The translations under genes were made by a program, and so were the position numbers. Below are positions 7,660 through 15,860 of a stretch of 64,000 bases of DNA, one piece after another (positions within the stretch are counted from its first letter, which is position 1; each line of letters starts with the position of its first letter). Origin of the DNA: Flavobacterium potami (GTDB lineage: Bacteria > Bacteroidota > Bacteroidia > Flavobacteriales > Flavobacteriaceae); contig NZ_JAINUY010000001.1 of the NCBI RefSeq assembly GCF_020026915.1, positions 62,001 through 126,000 of the forward strand. Direction: 5' to 3'. The notes beneath the pieces were generated by a model, which was not told where the DNA came from, did not search any database, and was given only the letters and a program-made list of their open reading frames with translations.

Positions 7660-10600
7660 TTAGTTAATTAAAACCCAAGTTCCAGCAGCGATTAAAGCTT
7701 CTGCCTTTTTGTATTTCATTGTTTCTGTTTTACCAGTAGCAATTTCTTGAACTACAACAGTATCGTTTCTGTTGATTTTTGGCATATCTCTAACGATAGT
7801 TTCTGTAACTTGACGTTGTTGAGTTTCTCCAGCTTCGCGGTTCATGCTCTCGCTGTTTGGAATTTCGTCTTTACTTAGTTGTAAGTTTTCTTTTGGACGA
7901 ACTACTTCTCTTGCTTCGTGAATTTCTGGAGCGTTTTGAGCAGGTAAATCACCTTTGAATAAGAATGAAATAACTTCTTTATTTACGTTGTCCAACATCG
8001 ATCTAAACAAGTTGAAAGCTTCTAATTTATAGATAAGCAATGGATCTTTTTGCTCGTGAACTGCCAATTGAACAGATTGTTTCAATTCGTCCATTTTGCG
8101 TAAGTGTTTTTTCCAAGCTTCATCAACGATAGAAAGTGTGATGTTTTTCTCGAAATCAGCGATTAATTGAGCTCCTTGACTATCGTAAGCTTTTTGTAGA
8201 TCTGTAACCACATTCAAAGTTTTGATTCCGTCTGTAAATGGAACTACAATTCTTTCGAAATGATTGTTTGGTTCTTCAAAAACACCTTTGATGATTGGGA
8301 AAGCTTCTCTAGCACTTCTTTCTGTTTTCTCCGTATAGAATGCTAAAGCTTCTTTGTATACTTTTCCAGTAACTTCGATATCATTTAATTTTGTAAAATC
8401 AGCTTCTGAGATTGGAGATGTGATTCCGAAATAACGAATTAAATCAAATTCAAATCCTTTGAAATCGTTAGTTACTTTATTATTGCTTACGATCAATTCG
8501 CAAGTATCATAAAGCATGTTTGCAATATCCAGTTTCAAACGTTCTCCAAACAATGCGTGACGACGACGTTTGTAAACTACTTCACGTTGAGAGTTCATCA
8601 CGTCATCATATTCTAATAAACGTTTACGAACACCAAAGTTGTTTTCTTCTACTTTTTTCTGAGCACGTTCGATAGATTTAGTCATCATAGAATGCTGAAT
8701 AACTTCACCTTCTTTCAATCCCATTCTGTCCATTACTTTTGCCACTCTTTCAGAACCGAATAAACGCATTAAGTTGTCTTCAAGAGAAACATAGAATTGA
8801 GAGCTTCCAGGATCTCCTTGACGACCAGAACGACCACGTAACTGTCTGTCTACACGACGAGAATCGTGACGCTCCGTACCAACGATTGCTAAACCTCCTG
8901 CAGCTTTTACTTCTGGAGATAATTTAATATCGGTACCACGACCAGCCATATTTGTTGCAATAGTTACAACTCCAGCTTTACCAGCTTCTTCAACGATTTG
9001 TGCCTCTTGCTTGTGCATTTTAGCATTCAATACGTTGTGTGTGATTCCTCTCATTTTAAGCATACGGCTTAATAATTCTGAAATCTCTACAGAAGTTGTT
9101 CCAATCAATACTGGTCTTCCAGCTTGAGATAATTCTGTTACATCTTCAATTACTGCATTGAATTTTTCACGTGTTGTTTTGTAGATGTAATCTTCTTTGT
9201 CAATTCTTGCAATTCCACGGTTTGTTGGAATTTCAACAACGTCCAATTTATAAATTTGCCATAACTCGCCAGCTTCTGTAACCGCTGTACCAGTCATACC
9301 ACCCAATTTGTTGTACATTCTGAAATAATTCTGTAATGTAACTGTAGCAAATGTTTGTGTAGCAGCTTCGATTTTTACGTTTTCTTTTGCTTCGATCGCT
9401 TGGTGAAGACCGTCAGAATAACGACGTCCGTCCATGATACGACCTGTTTGCTCATCGACAATCATAATTTTGTTGTCCATGATCACATACTCCACATCTT
9501 TTTCGAATAAAGCATATGCTTTTAAAAGTTGAGTTAAAGTATGGATACGCTCGCTTTTTACACCAAAGTCTTGGAATAATCTCTCTTTAGCTTCAGCTTC
9601 AGCGTCTTTGTCTAATTTTTGTTTTTCAATCGCAGCGATTTCAGTTCCGATGTCTGGTAAAACGAAGAAATCAGAATCAGTATCTCCAGAAAGGTATTTA
9701 ATACCATTGTCTGTCAATTCTACTTGATTGTTTTTTTCTTCAATCACAAAATACAAAGCTTCATCAACTTTGTGCATTTCGCGATTGTTATCCTGCATAT
9801 ATTGATTTTCAGTTTTTTGAAGCAATTGTTTAATTCCTTCTTCACTTAAAAATTTAATTAATGCTTTATTTTTAGGTAAACTTCTGTAAGCTCTCAATAA
9901 TTGAAAACCTCCATCTTTAGTATTACCTTCTTTGATTAATTTTTTAGCTTCAGCTAAGAAACCATTCGCTAACTGACGTTGTTGTCCAACTAAGTTTTCG
10001 ATTTTTGGTTTCAATTCGTTGAATTCGTGACGATCTCCTTGAGGAACTGGTCCAGAAATGATAAGCGGTGTTCTAGCATCATCAATTAATACCGAGTCAA
10101 CCTCGTCGACAATAGCAAAATTGTGTTTTCTCTGCACTAAATCGCTTGGAGAATGCGCCATGTTATCTCTTAAATAATCGAAACCAAACTCATTGTTTGT
10201 TCCGTAAGTGATATCCGCATCGTACGCTTTTTTTCTTTGCTCTGTACTTGGCTGGTGGTTATCGATACAGTCAACAGATAAACCGTGGAATTCGAATAAA
10301 GGTGCTTTCCAAGTACTATCACGTTTTGCCAAGTAATCATTCACTGTTACTAAGTGAACTCCGTTTCCTGTCAAAGCGTTTAAGTAAAGTGGAAGAGTAG
10401 CAACCAAAGTTTTACCTTCTCCCGTTTGCATTTCGGCAACTTTACCTTCGTGCAATACCATACCACCAATTAACTGAACATCATAGTGAATCATGTCCCA
10501 AGTGATGTCTTTTCCAGCAGCATTCCATTTGTTGGCCCAAATAGCTTTGTCGCCTTCAATAGTAATGTATGGTTTTGCTGCTGAGAATTCGCGGTCTTTT

Positions 10601-11004
10601 GGAGTAGCAGTAACCTCAATATGAGAGTTTTCTTTAAAACGACGAGCCGTTTCTTTAACTACAGAAAACGCTTCTGGAAGAATTTCCAATAAAGTTTTTT
10701 CAGAGATTTCATAAGCCTCTTTTTCAAGAGCATCTATAGCATCATAAATGTCTTCTCTTTTATCGATGTCTTCGATGTTTTCTACTTCCGCTTTAAGCGA
10801 AGCAATTTTAGCATCTTTATCAGCTCTAGCTTCTTTTATTCTATCTTTAAAATAAACGGTTCTTCCTCTTAATTCGTCGTTTGATAGACTCATTAAAGGA
10901 GCTTCGAATGTTTTAATTTTGTTTAAGTAAGGTTGTAAAGCTTTGACATCTTTTTGCGACTTATCGCCGACAAAGACTTTAATAATACTGTTTATGAAAC
11001 TCAT
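7660..11004 (-). CDS. secA: Preprotein translocase ATPase SecA
   Basis: The ATP-driven motor that pushes unfolded preproteins through SecYEG at the inner membrane. At 1114 aa it has the long form usual in Bacteroidota, against about 900 in E. coli. [17 protein letters not shown] (Walker A) lies near residue 190, [20 protein letters not shown] (Walker B) near 290, and GRGTDIKL / [15 protein letters not shown] (second motor domain) near 690-740. The cysteine-containing SEC-C zinc tail is absent. Instead the protein ends in a small basic module ([18 protein letters not shown]) seen in relatives. Large insertions relative to E. coli explain the extra length. It is preceded by the DUF2795 gene on the same strand, with a hairpin in between. 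Confidence 0.98.
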   Translation of the reverse strand: MSFINSIIKVFVGDKSQKDVKALQPYLNKIKTFEAPLMSLSNDELRGRTVYFKDRIKEARADKDAKIASLKAEVENIEDIDKREDIYDAIDALEKEAYEISEKTLLEILPEAFSVVKETARRFKENSHIEVTATPKDREFSAAKPYITIEGDKAIWANKWNAAGKDITWDMIHYDVQLIGGMVLHEGKVAEMQTGEGKTLVATLPLYLNALTGNGVHLVTVNDYLAKRDSTWKAPLFEFHGLSVDCIDNHQPSTEQRKKAYDADITYGTNNEFGFDYLRDNMAHSPSDLVQRKHNFAIVDEVDSVLIDDARTPLIISGPVPQGDRHEFNELKPKIENLVGQQRQLANGFLAEAKKLIKEGNTKDGGFQLLRAYRSLPKNKALIKFLSEEGIKQLLQKTENQYMQDNNREMHKVDEALYFVIEEKNNQVELTDNGIKYLSGDTDSDFFVLPDIGTEIAAIEKQKLDKDAEAEAKERLFQDFGVKSERIHTLTQLLKAYALFEKDVEYVIMDNKIMIVDEQTGRIMDGRRYSDGLHQAIEAKENVKIEAATQTFATVTLQNYFRMYNKLGGMTGTAVTEAGELWQIYKLDVVEIPTNRGIARIDKEDYIYKTTREKFNAVIEDVTELSQAGRPVLIGTTSVEISELLSRMLKMRGITHNVLNAKMHKQEAQIVEEAGKAGVVTIATNMAGRGTDIKLSPEVKAAGGLAIVGTERHDSRRVDRQLRGRSGRQGDPGSSQFYVSLEDNLMRLFGSERVAKVMDRMGLKEGEVIQHSMMTKSIERAQKKVEENNFGVRKRLLEYDDVMNSQREVVYKRRRHALFGERLKLDIANMLYDTCELIVSNNKVTNDFKGFEFDLIRYFGITSPISEADFTKLNDIEVTGKVYKEALAFYTEKTERSAREAFPIIKGVFEEPNNHFERIVVPFTDGIKTLNVVTDLQKAYDSQGAQLIADFEKNITLSIVDEAWKKHLRKMDELKQSVQLAVHEQKDPLLIYKLEAFNLFRSMLDNVNKEVISFLFKGDLPAQNAPEIHEAREVVRPKENLQLSKDEIPNSESMNREAGETQQRQVTETIVRDMPKINRNDTVVVQEIATGKTETMKYKKAEALIAAGTWVLIN

Positions 11005-11045
11005 GATTTATTGTATTTCTTTATTATATATATGTATTTGAACCA

Positions 11046-11076
11046 AAAAAAAAGCCTCTATGATGAGAGACTTTTT
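11046..11076 (-). terminator. Hairpin terminator after the DUF2795 gene
   Basis: Read leftwards, the stem AGTCTCT / AGAGGCT (one mismatch) is followed by a run of nine T residues. It lies between the DUF2795 stop and the secA start, and would separate the two transcripts at least in part. Confidence 0.6.
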
Positions 11077-11091
11077 CCTTTGGTTTATTTT

Positions 11092-11313
11092 TTAATATTC
11101 ATCCTCATTCCAAAGATAATCTTCGTCTGTTGGATAATCAGGCCAAATTTCTTCCATTGATTCATATATCTCGCCTTCATCCTCGATTGACTGAAGGTTT
11201 TCTACTACTTCTAATGGAGCACCAGCTCTAATGGCGTAGTCTATAAGTTCATCTTTGTTAGCAGGCCATGGCGCATCACTTAAATAAGATGCTAATTCTA
11301 ATGTCCAATACAT
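11092..11313 (-). CDS. DUF2795-type small acidic protein
   Basis: A 73-aa, strongly acidic cytoplasmic protein. The segment YLSDAPWPANKDELIDYAIRAGAPLEVVENLQSI (split: YLSDAPWPANKDELIDYA, then PLEVVENLQ) matches the DUF2795 pattern. That is a small helical domain of unknown function found next to secA in flavobacteria. The C-terminal third is almost all Asp, Glu, Tyr and Trp. It may be a small regulatory or DNA/RNA-associated protein, but there is no direct evidence. Confidence 0.8.
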   Translation of the reverse strand: MYWTLELASYLSDAPWPANKDELIDYAIRAGAPLEVVENLQSIEDEGEIYESMEEIWPDYPTDEDYLWNEDEY

Positions 11314-11410
11314 CTGTTATCTGTTTAGTTTGTGCAAAAATAAATTTTTTACTGAAAAAGACAAGTAAATTTTGATTTATTTTAATAAAATTTAAGAACG
11401 TCTTTGCTAG

Positions 11411-11531
11411 TACCCAGTTTTCAGTGCCAGTTTTCAGTTTTAAAACTTAAATTTGCTACTAAATTGCTGTGTTTTTTAGTAATCAGTTTTGAATGTTGAT
11501 TTAGCAGTCTGAAAACTGAAAACAGCGACTG
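11411..11531. repeat. CAGT/ACTG arms between DUF2795 and PduO genes
   Basis: The left part (11414-11441) contains CAGTTTTCAGTGCCAGTTTT. The right part (11505-11531) contains CTGAAAACTGAAAACAGCG, its imperfect complement. It ends directly at the stop of the adenosyltransferase gene. This is a third copy of the CAGT-word family. Confidence 0.6.
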
Positions 11532-11532
11532 T

Positions 11533-12102
11533 TTACTTTCTCGGAATCCATTTCACTTCCTCCGCTTTTAAGTCAAACGACAACTTCCGTGCCAAGACAA
11601 AAAGGTAGTCAGAAAGTCGGTTTAAGTATGTAATTGCTATTTCTGGAACGTGCTCATTATGACTTAAATGCACCGCCAAACGTTCTGCTCTACGACAAAT
11701 ACAACGTGCTATATGACAATGTGACACGGTAGGATGACCTCCAGGCAAAACAAAATGAGTCATTGGCGGAAGGCTTTCGTCCATTTTATCTATTTCGTTT
11801 TCGAGCAATTCAATATCCGAATCAATTATTCCGAGATTTTCTAAGCGAAGTTTTCCGTTTTTCAACACTTCTTTTTCCTGTGGAGTTGCCAAAATGGCAC
11901 CAACAGTAAAAAGACGATCCTGAACTTCAATCAAAATGGTTTTATAATGCGAATCCATTTCCTGATCACGGATTAATCCGATATAAGAATTCAATTCATC
12001 AACAGTTCCGTAACTGTCAATTCGAATATGGTCTTTGGGTACGCGAGTTCCTCCAAAAAGAGCTGTTGTACCTTTATCGCCTGTTTTGGTGTATACTTTC
12101 AT
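11533..12102 (-). CDS. PduO-type cob(I)alamin adenosyltransferase
   Basis: Transfers the adenosyl group of ATP to cob(I)alamin to make coenzyme B12 (189 aa, normal length, cytoplasmic). The N-terminal TKTGDKGTTALFGGTRVPK carries the ATP-binding signature. RIDSYGTVDELNSYIGL and FVLPGGHP follow, and the C-terminal CHIARCICRRAERLAV helix carries the conserved arginine and glutamate residues of the trimer active site. No other cobalamin genes are in the window, so it probably serves vitamin salvage and B12-dependent enzymes elsewhere. Confidence 0.93.
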   Translation of the reverse strand: MKVYTKTGDKGTTALFGGTRVPKDHIRIDSYGTVDELNSYIGLIRDQEMDSHYKTILIEVQDRLFTVGAILATPQEKEVLKNGKLRLENLGIIDSDIELLENEIDKMDESLPPMTHFVLPGGHPTVSHCHIARCICRRAERLAVHLSHNEHVPEIAITYLNRLSDYLFVLARKLSFDLKAEEVKWIPRK

Positions 12103-12105
12103 TTT

Positions 12106-12146
12106 TTTTAAGATGCTAAGGTTCTAAGGTGCTGAGATGCTAAGTT
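12106..12146. repeat. CTAAG-word half array
   Basis: GATGCTAAGGTTCTAAGG and GTGCTGAGATGCTAAG in tandem, upstream of the adenosyltransferase start. The opposite arm is missing here. Full or half copies of the same wording are at 27414-27495 and 55671-55711. Confidence 0.55.
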
Positions 12147-12183
12147 TTTCTCTTTACAATTAAACGATTAACCAAATAAACGG

Positions 12184-12876
12184 TTAAACTTCTTTTCTGG
12201 TGTCACTTTCAATTAAACCATCTCGCAAACGGATGACACGGTGTGCATAAGCAGCAATATCTTCTTCGTGAGTTACAAGAATTACAGTATTTCCTTGTGC
12301 GTGAATATCGCCAAAAAGTTTCATGATTTCTACAGATGTTTTACTGTCTAGGTTTCCAGTTGGCTCATCTGCCAAAATAATAGAGGGTTTGTTGACTAAA
12401 GCTCTAGCAACGGCAACACGTTGGCGCTGACCTCCAGAAAGCTGATTCGGTTGGTGATCCATTCTGTCTGCAAGATTTACTTGTTGTAAAACTTCTGTTG
12501 CGCGGGCAATTCTATCCGATTTTCCGTAACCCGCATAAATCATAGGAAGTGCAACATTATCAAGTGCAGTTGTTCTTGGCAATAAATTAAAAGTCTGAAA
12601 AACGAAACCAATTTCTTTGTTTCTAATTTCTGCCAATTCATCATCTTTCATTTGGCTGACATCTTTTCCGTTTAAAACGTATCGACCAGAAGTAGGAGTG
12701 TCTAAACAGCCTAATAAGTTCATCAATGTTGACTTTCCTGATCCGGAAGGTCCCATTAAAGCAACATATTCTCCTTTTTTTATTTCTAGATTTATTCCTT
12801 TTAAAACATATACAATTTCGTTTCCTAAAACAAAATTACGTTTGATGTCAGTTATTTTAATTAATGGTTCAGCCAT
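12184..12876 (-). CDS. ABC transporter ATP-binding protein (MacB/LolD type)
   Basis: The ATPase subunit of a MacB/LolD-like exporter or lipoprotein-release system (230 aa, single domain). Walker [16 protein letters not shown] is near residue 43, the Q-loop in [13 protein letters not shown], the signature [15 protein letters not shown] near 145, Walker [13 protein letters not shown] near 165 and the switch histidine in VILVTHEED. The wording is that of the LolD/FtsE/MacB group. No permease gene is adjacent in the window, so its partner is unknown. Confidence 0.92.
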   Translation of the reverse strand: MAEPLIKITDIKRNFVLGNEIVYVLKGINLEIKKGEYVALMGPSGSGKSTLMNLLGCLDTPTSGRYVLNGKDVSQMKDDELAEIRNKEIGFVFQTFNLLPRTTALDNVALPMIYAGYGKSDRIARATEVLQQVNLADRMDHQPNQLSGGQRQRVAVARALVNKPSIILADEPTGNLDSKTSVEIMKLFGDIHAQGNTVILVTHEEDIAAYAHRVIRLRDGLIESDTRKEV

Positions 12877-13133
12877 TTGCTTTTACAATTTTGGATTTAA
12901 AAGTACAAAACACTTTTCAATAAAACGATTAGTAGTTGAGAAATGACTTTTGTTACAAGTTTGCTGCGGATAACAGTTATTAATCAGAATAATAAAAAAG
13001 AAAAAAGAAAAACTGTTATATTGTTTTGATGAAATATTGCATAATTGTCATTATTAATTGGTTTTTATAGTTTTAATATGTTTGTATTCTTAAAAATGTG
13101 GCAATAATGTAATTTTTACGGCTTTTGTTTGGC

Positions 13134-13141
13134 TAAATTTG
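13134..13141 (+). promoter_or_regulatory. Possible -7 promoter box for the following lipoprotein gene
   Basis: TAAATTTG fits the Bacteroidota -7 consensus TAnnTTTG and lies 30 bases before the ATG at 13171. I see no convincing -33 TTG at the usual 17-23 base distance, so this is tentative. Confidence 0.35.
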
Positions 13142-13170
13142 TTACTGTAATTAATTAAACAATCAAGATT

Positions 13171-13830
13171 ATGAAAAATATCAAAATAGCTACAGGAATT
13201 GCATTATTAGCATTAAGCTTCACATCATGTAAAGATGAAAAACAAGAAAAAGCGCAGCGTACAATTGATTCATATGTAACCTACGTAGATTCGGTTAAAA
13301 ATGTTAAAGCCGATGATTTGAAAGAAAATTGGACAGCTGTAGAATCAGAATACGATAGAAGAGCTGCAGAAGCAGATGCTGCATTAGCAGATATTAAAGA
13401 TAATGCTGCTCAAACAGAAAAAATAAATACAAGTAAAGCAAAATACGAAAGCTTTAAAAATGAAATGACTACCCTTCTTGCCCCTCCGGCTCCAAGTCCT
13501 AAACAACAATTAAGAAATGCCTTATTTGGTGAAGGAAAAATTGGAGACGATATGAGTTTTGCTTGGGTAAATGCTCAAAATATTCATAGTGTTTACCAAC
13601 AGTTTGTTCATACAGTTGAGAATAATAAAGATAAATATTCTCGTGAAGACTGGGATGAAATCAAAGTTTTGTATGAAGCATTAGACAGCAGAAAAAATAC
13701 TGTAGAAAAAGAAGGTTTGACTGCTGAAGACAATAGAAAAATTGCTGGTTTGAAAATCAAATTTGCACCTATGTATACTGTAAACAGAATGGGAGCAAAA
13801 GCTGAAGAAAACAAAGAAGCTAAAAAATAA
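13171..13830 (+). CDS. Coiled-coil lipoprotein of unknown function
   Basis: 219 aa with a lipoprotein signal (MKNIKIATGIALLALSFTSC, lipidated Cys20), so anchored to a membrane facing the periplasm. The mature part is highly charged and almost entirely helical (about 30-105 and 160-205). A Pro-rich break, LAPPAPSPKQQ, lies near 110. Similar helical lipoproteins are common in flavobacteria without known function. It is a single gene with its own terminator, which also serves the convergent methyltransferase gene. Confidence 0.7.
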   Translation: MKNIKIATGIALLALSFTSCKDEKQEKAQRTIDSYVTYVDSVKNVKADDLKENWTAVESEYDRRAAEADAALADIKDNAAQTEKINTSKAKYESFKNEMTTLLAPPAPSPKQQLRNALFGEGKIGDDMSFAWVNAQNIHSVYQQFVHTVENNKDKYSREDWDEIKVLYEALDSRKNTVEKEGLTAEDNRKIAGLKIKFAPMYTVNRMGAKAEENKEAKK

Positions 13831-13856
13831 AACTTTAAGGTTTTGAATTAGAAAAT

Positions 13857-13888
13857 AAAAAAGACGATCAGAGATGATCGTCTTTTTT
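13857..13888. terminator. Bidirectional terminator
   Basis: Stem AAAAAGACGATCA with its exact complement, loop GAGA, then a T-run. The T-run overlaps the stop codon of the convergent methyltransferase gene. Confidence 0.8.
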
Positions 13889-14667
13889 TATGCTCGAATT
13901 ATAAAATGCTCTTTTGGTTGTTCTCGTCTGAAGAAAACAAAACCCCATTGAAAAGTATCAATTGTCACTTTTACTTTTGGATGCTTTTTAATGATTTCCC
14001 AAGTTTCTTCCATTTCTTCTGACCAATGAATATCGTCAAAAATCCAGACCGAATCGTTGTCTATTGTTGGCAATAAAAGGTCGAAATAGGCTAAAGTTGC
14101 TTGTCTAGAATGGTTTCCGTCAAAATAGATTAGATTATAGTTTGTTGCCTGAATATTTTCGGAAATCAAAAAAGATTCGAATTCTGAAATTACATTTTCA
14201 ACATTTTTACAATCAAATTCATTCAGTTGACTTTTTGCAATACCCGCTGTGTTCGGACAACCTTCAATAGTAATTACTTTCGCTTTCGGATTTCCAACCG
14301 CCAAAGCAGAAGTTGCCAAACCTAAAGATGTTCCGATTTCTAAAATAGTTTCTGGCTGAAAATAATGGGTTACACGAAACAGTAATTCTGCACGCTTTGG
14401 CGAAATTCCAGCTGTTTTTGCAATTTTAGAAATTTGCCTTCTATTTGATTTGAAAACTCTCGAACCTGCTCCAAAATCGGTTACATCGATGAAATTCTTA
14501 TTTTTTAAAAGCGATTTTCGATAGTTTTTCAGAATCTGATATTCTGGTTTATTTTTCTTATCGTAAAAACATTTTGTCAATAAATTAAAAACAAAAGGAG
14601 AATGAACGGCATGCTCGTTTTTAGATTTCCAAAGAAATTTTAGATAAGATTTTATTTGAAAAAGCAT
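13888..14667 (-). CDS. Class I SAM-dependent methyltransferase (O-methyltransferase-like)
   Basis: A 259-aa cytoplasmic protein with a Rossmann methyltransferase domain at about 85-245. ILEIGTSLGLATSALAVG is motif I, VITIEGCPN the acidic loop that binds the ribose, and LIYFDGNHSRQATLAYFDLL with IFDDIHWSEEMEETWE are typical of the O-methyltransferase / class I group. The N-terminal 80 residues are basic. The substrate is unknown. It runs towards the lipoprotein gene and is 27 bases downstream of the FKBP gene, so the two may form an operon. Confidence 0.8.
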   Translation of the reverse strand: MLFQIKSYLKFLWKSKNEHAVHSPFVFNLLTKCFYDKKNKPEYQILKNYRKSLLKNKNFIDVTDFGAGSRVFKSNRRQISKIAKTAGISPKRAELLFRVTHYFQPETILEIGTSLGLATSALAVGNPKAKVITIEGCPNTAGIAKSQLNEFDCKNVENVISEFESFLISENIQATNYNLIYFDGNHSRQATLAYFDLLLPTIDNDSVWIFDDIHWSEEMEETWEIIKKHPKVKVTIDTFQWGFVFFRREQPKEHFIIRA

Positions 14668-14694
14668 TTTAATATTCAGTCTTGTTTTTCGGAA

Positions 14695-15168
14695 TTATTT
14701 ACTTACTGAAATTAACTTTACATCAAAAAGAAGTACTGAACCAGCTGGTATTCCGCCACGAGGATAACTTCCGTAACCTAAATGTGCTGGAATAAGCAGA
14801 ACTCCGCTTCCGCCTTCTTTAAAATAAGTAATTCCTTCAGTCCAGCCCTTAATTACACCAGAAAGAGGAAATTCGATTCCTGCCGCCGTACTTTGATCAA
14901 AGACATTTCCGTTTGTGTAATAACCTTTGTAAGCTACTTTTACTGTTGAACTCGCTGTCGGTTGTGCACCTGTTCCTGGTTCGGTAATGATGTAATATAA
15001 ACCAGTGCTGCTTTTGGTTGCAGTTAAATTGTTTTTCGTTAAATAATCTGTAATTTCTTTGTCATTTTCAGCCGTGTAATCTTTCGGAGGACTTAAAGTT
15101 TCTTTGTCTGAACTGGTACAAGAAATGAAAAGTGTTAATGCAAATAATCCAAATAATAATTTTTTCAT
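14695..15168 (-). CDS. FKBP-type peptidyl-prolyl isomerase, lipoprotein
   Basis: A 157-aa periplasmic folding helper that isomerises proline peptide bonds. It starts with a lipoprotein signal (MKKLLFGLFALTLFISC, lipidated Cys17). The FKBP domain occupies about 65-157: VKVAYKGYYTNGNVFDQS, VIKGWTEGI, LLIPAHLGYGS and GSVLLFDVKLIS all match. The wording is close to the short lipoprotein FKBPs (including GldI relatives) of flavobacteria. Its upstream region is filled by the CTCAGT array. Confidence 0.9.
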   Translation of the reverse strand: MKKLLFGLFALTLFISCTSSDKETLSPPKDYTAENDKEITDYLTKNNLTATKSSTGLYYIITEPGTGAQPTASSTVKVAYKGYYTNGNVFDQSTAAGIEFPLSGVIKGWTEGITYFKEGGSGVLLIPAHLGYGSYPRGGIPAGSVLLFDVKLISVSK

Positions 15169-15209
15169 GTGGTATTTTATTTTAGTAAAGTCGTAAATAT
15201 AGGAAATTA

Positions 15210-15376
15210 GTTTTTAGTCTCGGTCTCAGTTCTCAGTCTCAGTTCTCAGTCTCAGTCTCAGTTCTCAGTCTCAGTCTCAGTCTCAGTTCTCAGTCTCAGT
15301 CTCAGTCTCAGTCTCAGTTCTCAGTCTCAGTTCTCGGTCTTGGTCTCAGTCTCAGTTTTCAGTCTCAGTTTTTAGT
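15210..15376. repeat. CTCAGT/TTCTCAGT tandem array
   Basis: About 25 contiguous units of CTCAGT and TTCTCAGT, in irregular order, with a few variants (CTCGGT, TTGGT) at the ends. It begins about 40 bases upstream of the FKBP start and ends 7 bases before the stop of the four-helix-bundle gene. The units are too short and contiguous for a CRISPR array. The complementary arm is at 15827-15856, on the other side of that gene. Confidence 0.9.
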
Positions 15377-15382
15377 TTATAT

Positions 15383-15748
15383 TTAATTACATCCAAACTT
15401 ATCTGGATTGTTAATCATATAGTTGATTAATTTACCAATTTCAATACTTTCTATGTTTAATTGCTCGAACTTTTCTTTAGATATATAATCACATTTTAAC
15501 GAAAATTCAAGCCAAGTGTTTGTTTCTGAGTTTTCAGCATCACTGTCGGTTAATTTGCTTATAAAATGATTTACATATCTTCTTTTTCTGTAAGATTCAG
15601 CAATATTTGCACTAACACTTCTTGAAGATCGTCGTATTTGATCTGTTAAAGAATATTTCTCTTCTTTTGGAAATGATTTTGATAATTCAAATATTTCCAT
15701 TGCAAGAGCAAATGATTTTTTGTACGCTAATAATTCTTTGAAATCCAT
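15383..15748 (-). CDS. Four-helix-bundle protein (S23 / 23S rRNA IVS-type)
   Basis: 121 aa, cytoplasmic. It reads as the family of small four-helix-bundle proteins first seen inside 23S rRNA intervening sequences. Family hallmarks are FKELLAYKKSFALAMEIFEL at the start, YSLTDQIRRSSRSVSANIAE at about 32-51, and YISKEKFEQLNIESIEIGKL at the end. The same fold is used by Avd, the accessory protein of diversity-generating retroelements, but I see no reverse transcriptase nearby. Function is unknown; a nucleic-acid-binding pentamer is the usual view. Here the gene lies within neither an rRNA nor an operon, and sits between two oppositely oriented CAGT-word arrays. Confidence 0.88.
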   Translation of the reverse strand: MDFKELLAYKKSFALAMEIFELSKSFPKEEKYSLTDQIRRSSRSVSANIAESYRKRRYVNHFISKLTDSDAENSETNTWLEFSLKCDYISKEKFEQLNIESIEIGKLINYMINNPDKFGCN

Positions 15749-15826
15749 TCCTTTATTTTTTACAAGATTAATAAAATAATAAAGAAAAAGACTACTTTTT
15801 TAGAGAAAGTATTTGTCGATTTCCAA

Positions 15827-15856
15827 TACTGAAAACTGACACTGCGACTGAAAACT
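15827..15856. repeat. ACTG-word arm, partner of the CTCAGT array
   Basis: ACTGAAAACTGACACTGCGA and following bases, the reverse-complement orientation of the array at 15210-15376. It lies upstream of the four-helix-bundle gene and ends 4 bases from the stop of the ABC-F gene. Confidence 0.65.
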
Positions 15857-15860
15857 AAAT

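Noticed and set aside
15210..15376. CRISPR-like array
   Set aside because: The units are 6-8 bases and contiguous, with no spacers of regular length and no cas genes nearby.
15383..15748. Avd protein of a diversity-generating retroelement
   Set aside because: The fold is shared, but no reverse transcriptase, template repeat or variable repeat is visible around it.
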